From Pleurodeles waltl (lineage: Eukaryota; Chordata; Amphibia; Caudata; Salamandridae), in the NCBI RefSeq assembly GCF_031143425.1, contig NC_090444.1, forward strand, positions 62,429,533-62,493,532: a stretch of 64,000 bases of DNA. Direction: 5' to 3'. The notes under the pieces are model-generated. The model was given only the letters and a program-made list of their open reading frames with translations. It was not told where the DNA came from and did not search any database. Below are positions 63,303-64,000 of this stretch, piece by piece (positions within the stretch are counted from its first letter, which is position 1; the number at the start of each line of letters is the position of its first letter). The position numbers and the translations under genes are program-made.

Positions 63303-64000
63303 TGTAGGAATCTAGCCTGGTGTGTGGTGCCACCTATGGTGTGGGCACCTTATACCAGGTCCAGGCAACGCCTATTAGTGAATGTAGGCAGTGTCTAGGA
63401 TGCCAGGGCTCTCTAGAGGTAGCTGTGGATGAGCCGTCAAGACTTATCAGGGAGACATTGAAAGCTTATGCAATACCACAATCGTCACACAACAGCTTGT
63501 CACACATGAAAGAACCACACGGTGATATAAAAATAAAGGTACTTTACTATAGTAACACAACACTAGATTACTTATAGGCAGTCCTCCAACTGGAGGTAAG
63601 TACACAGTGTATATACACATGGTAATAATTAGGAATTGGCAAAACAACAAACATTGGCAAGAATTAGTGAAAAATAGTTAGGACCCTAGGGGAGGACCAA
63701 ACCATATGCTAAAATAGTGAAATGCAAAGTGAAGTCCCCCATCCAAGGATATGGAGTCATTACAGGGGAGGTGGAAGAACCCCAAGAGGTGAGTACCTGA
63801 GTGACCCCCGGCGACCAGGAGAGCAGAGGTAAGTTCCTGGTCTTCCCAAGGACTAACAGGAGGACTTAGAAAAGGGATTGTGCAAGAACAGGACCAGACT
63901 AGAAGAAACAAATAGTGGATTCAAAAAGAAGTGGACCTGCATAAGAAGGGGACAAAGTCCAGTCCATGATGGAGTGTCCAGACGGAGCAGGAGCCACTAC
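63303..64000 (-). mobile_element. LTR (family 2), copy 2, running off the window
   Basis: It begins tgtaggaatctagcctggtg and parallels copy 1 through ccaggtccaggcaac, agaggtagctgtggatgag and the aataaaggtactttactata segment. Only the first 698 bp are in view. The orientation is taken from copy 1. Confidence 0.6.

Overview
The window looks like intergenic and genic DNA from a very large, repeat-laden vertebrate genome, most likely a salamander and plausibly a newt. This is inferred from the mix of DIRS elements, Ty3/gypsy elements with multi-kilobase LTRs, L2 and L1-type LINEs, and palindromic MITE-like elements. It is not a database identification. There is no bacterial or viral gene organisation.

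Only one convincing host gene is present. It is an 11.07-kb uninterrupted open frame on the + strand (23013-34085, 3,690 codons) that resembles the terminal exon of the SPATA31/FAM75 spermatogenesis-associated family. It starts just inside a good 3' splice site (AG at 23010-23011) and ends about 120 bp before an AATAAA signal (34206-34211). It carries about two dozen diverged copies of the SPATA31-type motif (L-E-x-H-x-x-x-K ... GLP). In the C-terminal two thirds these fall into a recurring four-motif A-B-C-D cassette. It also holds (AGG)10 coding poly-arginine, followed by a 12-copy, 34-residue (102-bp) tandem array. This gene is the most interesting object in the window.

Left part (1-22,950): a higher-order satellite (1-5505) of alternating ~1.19-kb and ~1.68-kb monomers; short MITE-like and SINE-like elements; a chromodomain Ty3/gypsy pol relic on the - strand (11,690-13,420); a 53-bp pyrimidine-rich minisatellite; a nearly intact L2 LINE (about 14,834-17,902, +); and scattered - strand pieces of an L1-type LINE (8.9-9.8 kb and 18.7-21.4 kb).

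Right part (34,210-64,000): mostly - strand retroelements. These are a decayed DIRS fragment (36-38 kb), a gypsy element with a 2.8-kb LTR and a deletion between protease and integrase (39.36-44.88 kb), and a DIRS element whose recombinase is cut off at that LTR (44.88-49.8 kb). Next comes a complete, 13-bp-TSD-flanked LINE (53,721-59,550) with 95-bp 5' monomers, sitting inside a second copy of the gypsy LTR. Two copies of another LTR family (61,112-64,000) follow. All the mobile-element genes are broken to some degree, so the only gene likely to encode a working host protein is the SPATA31-like one.
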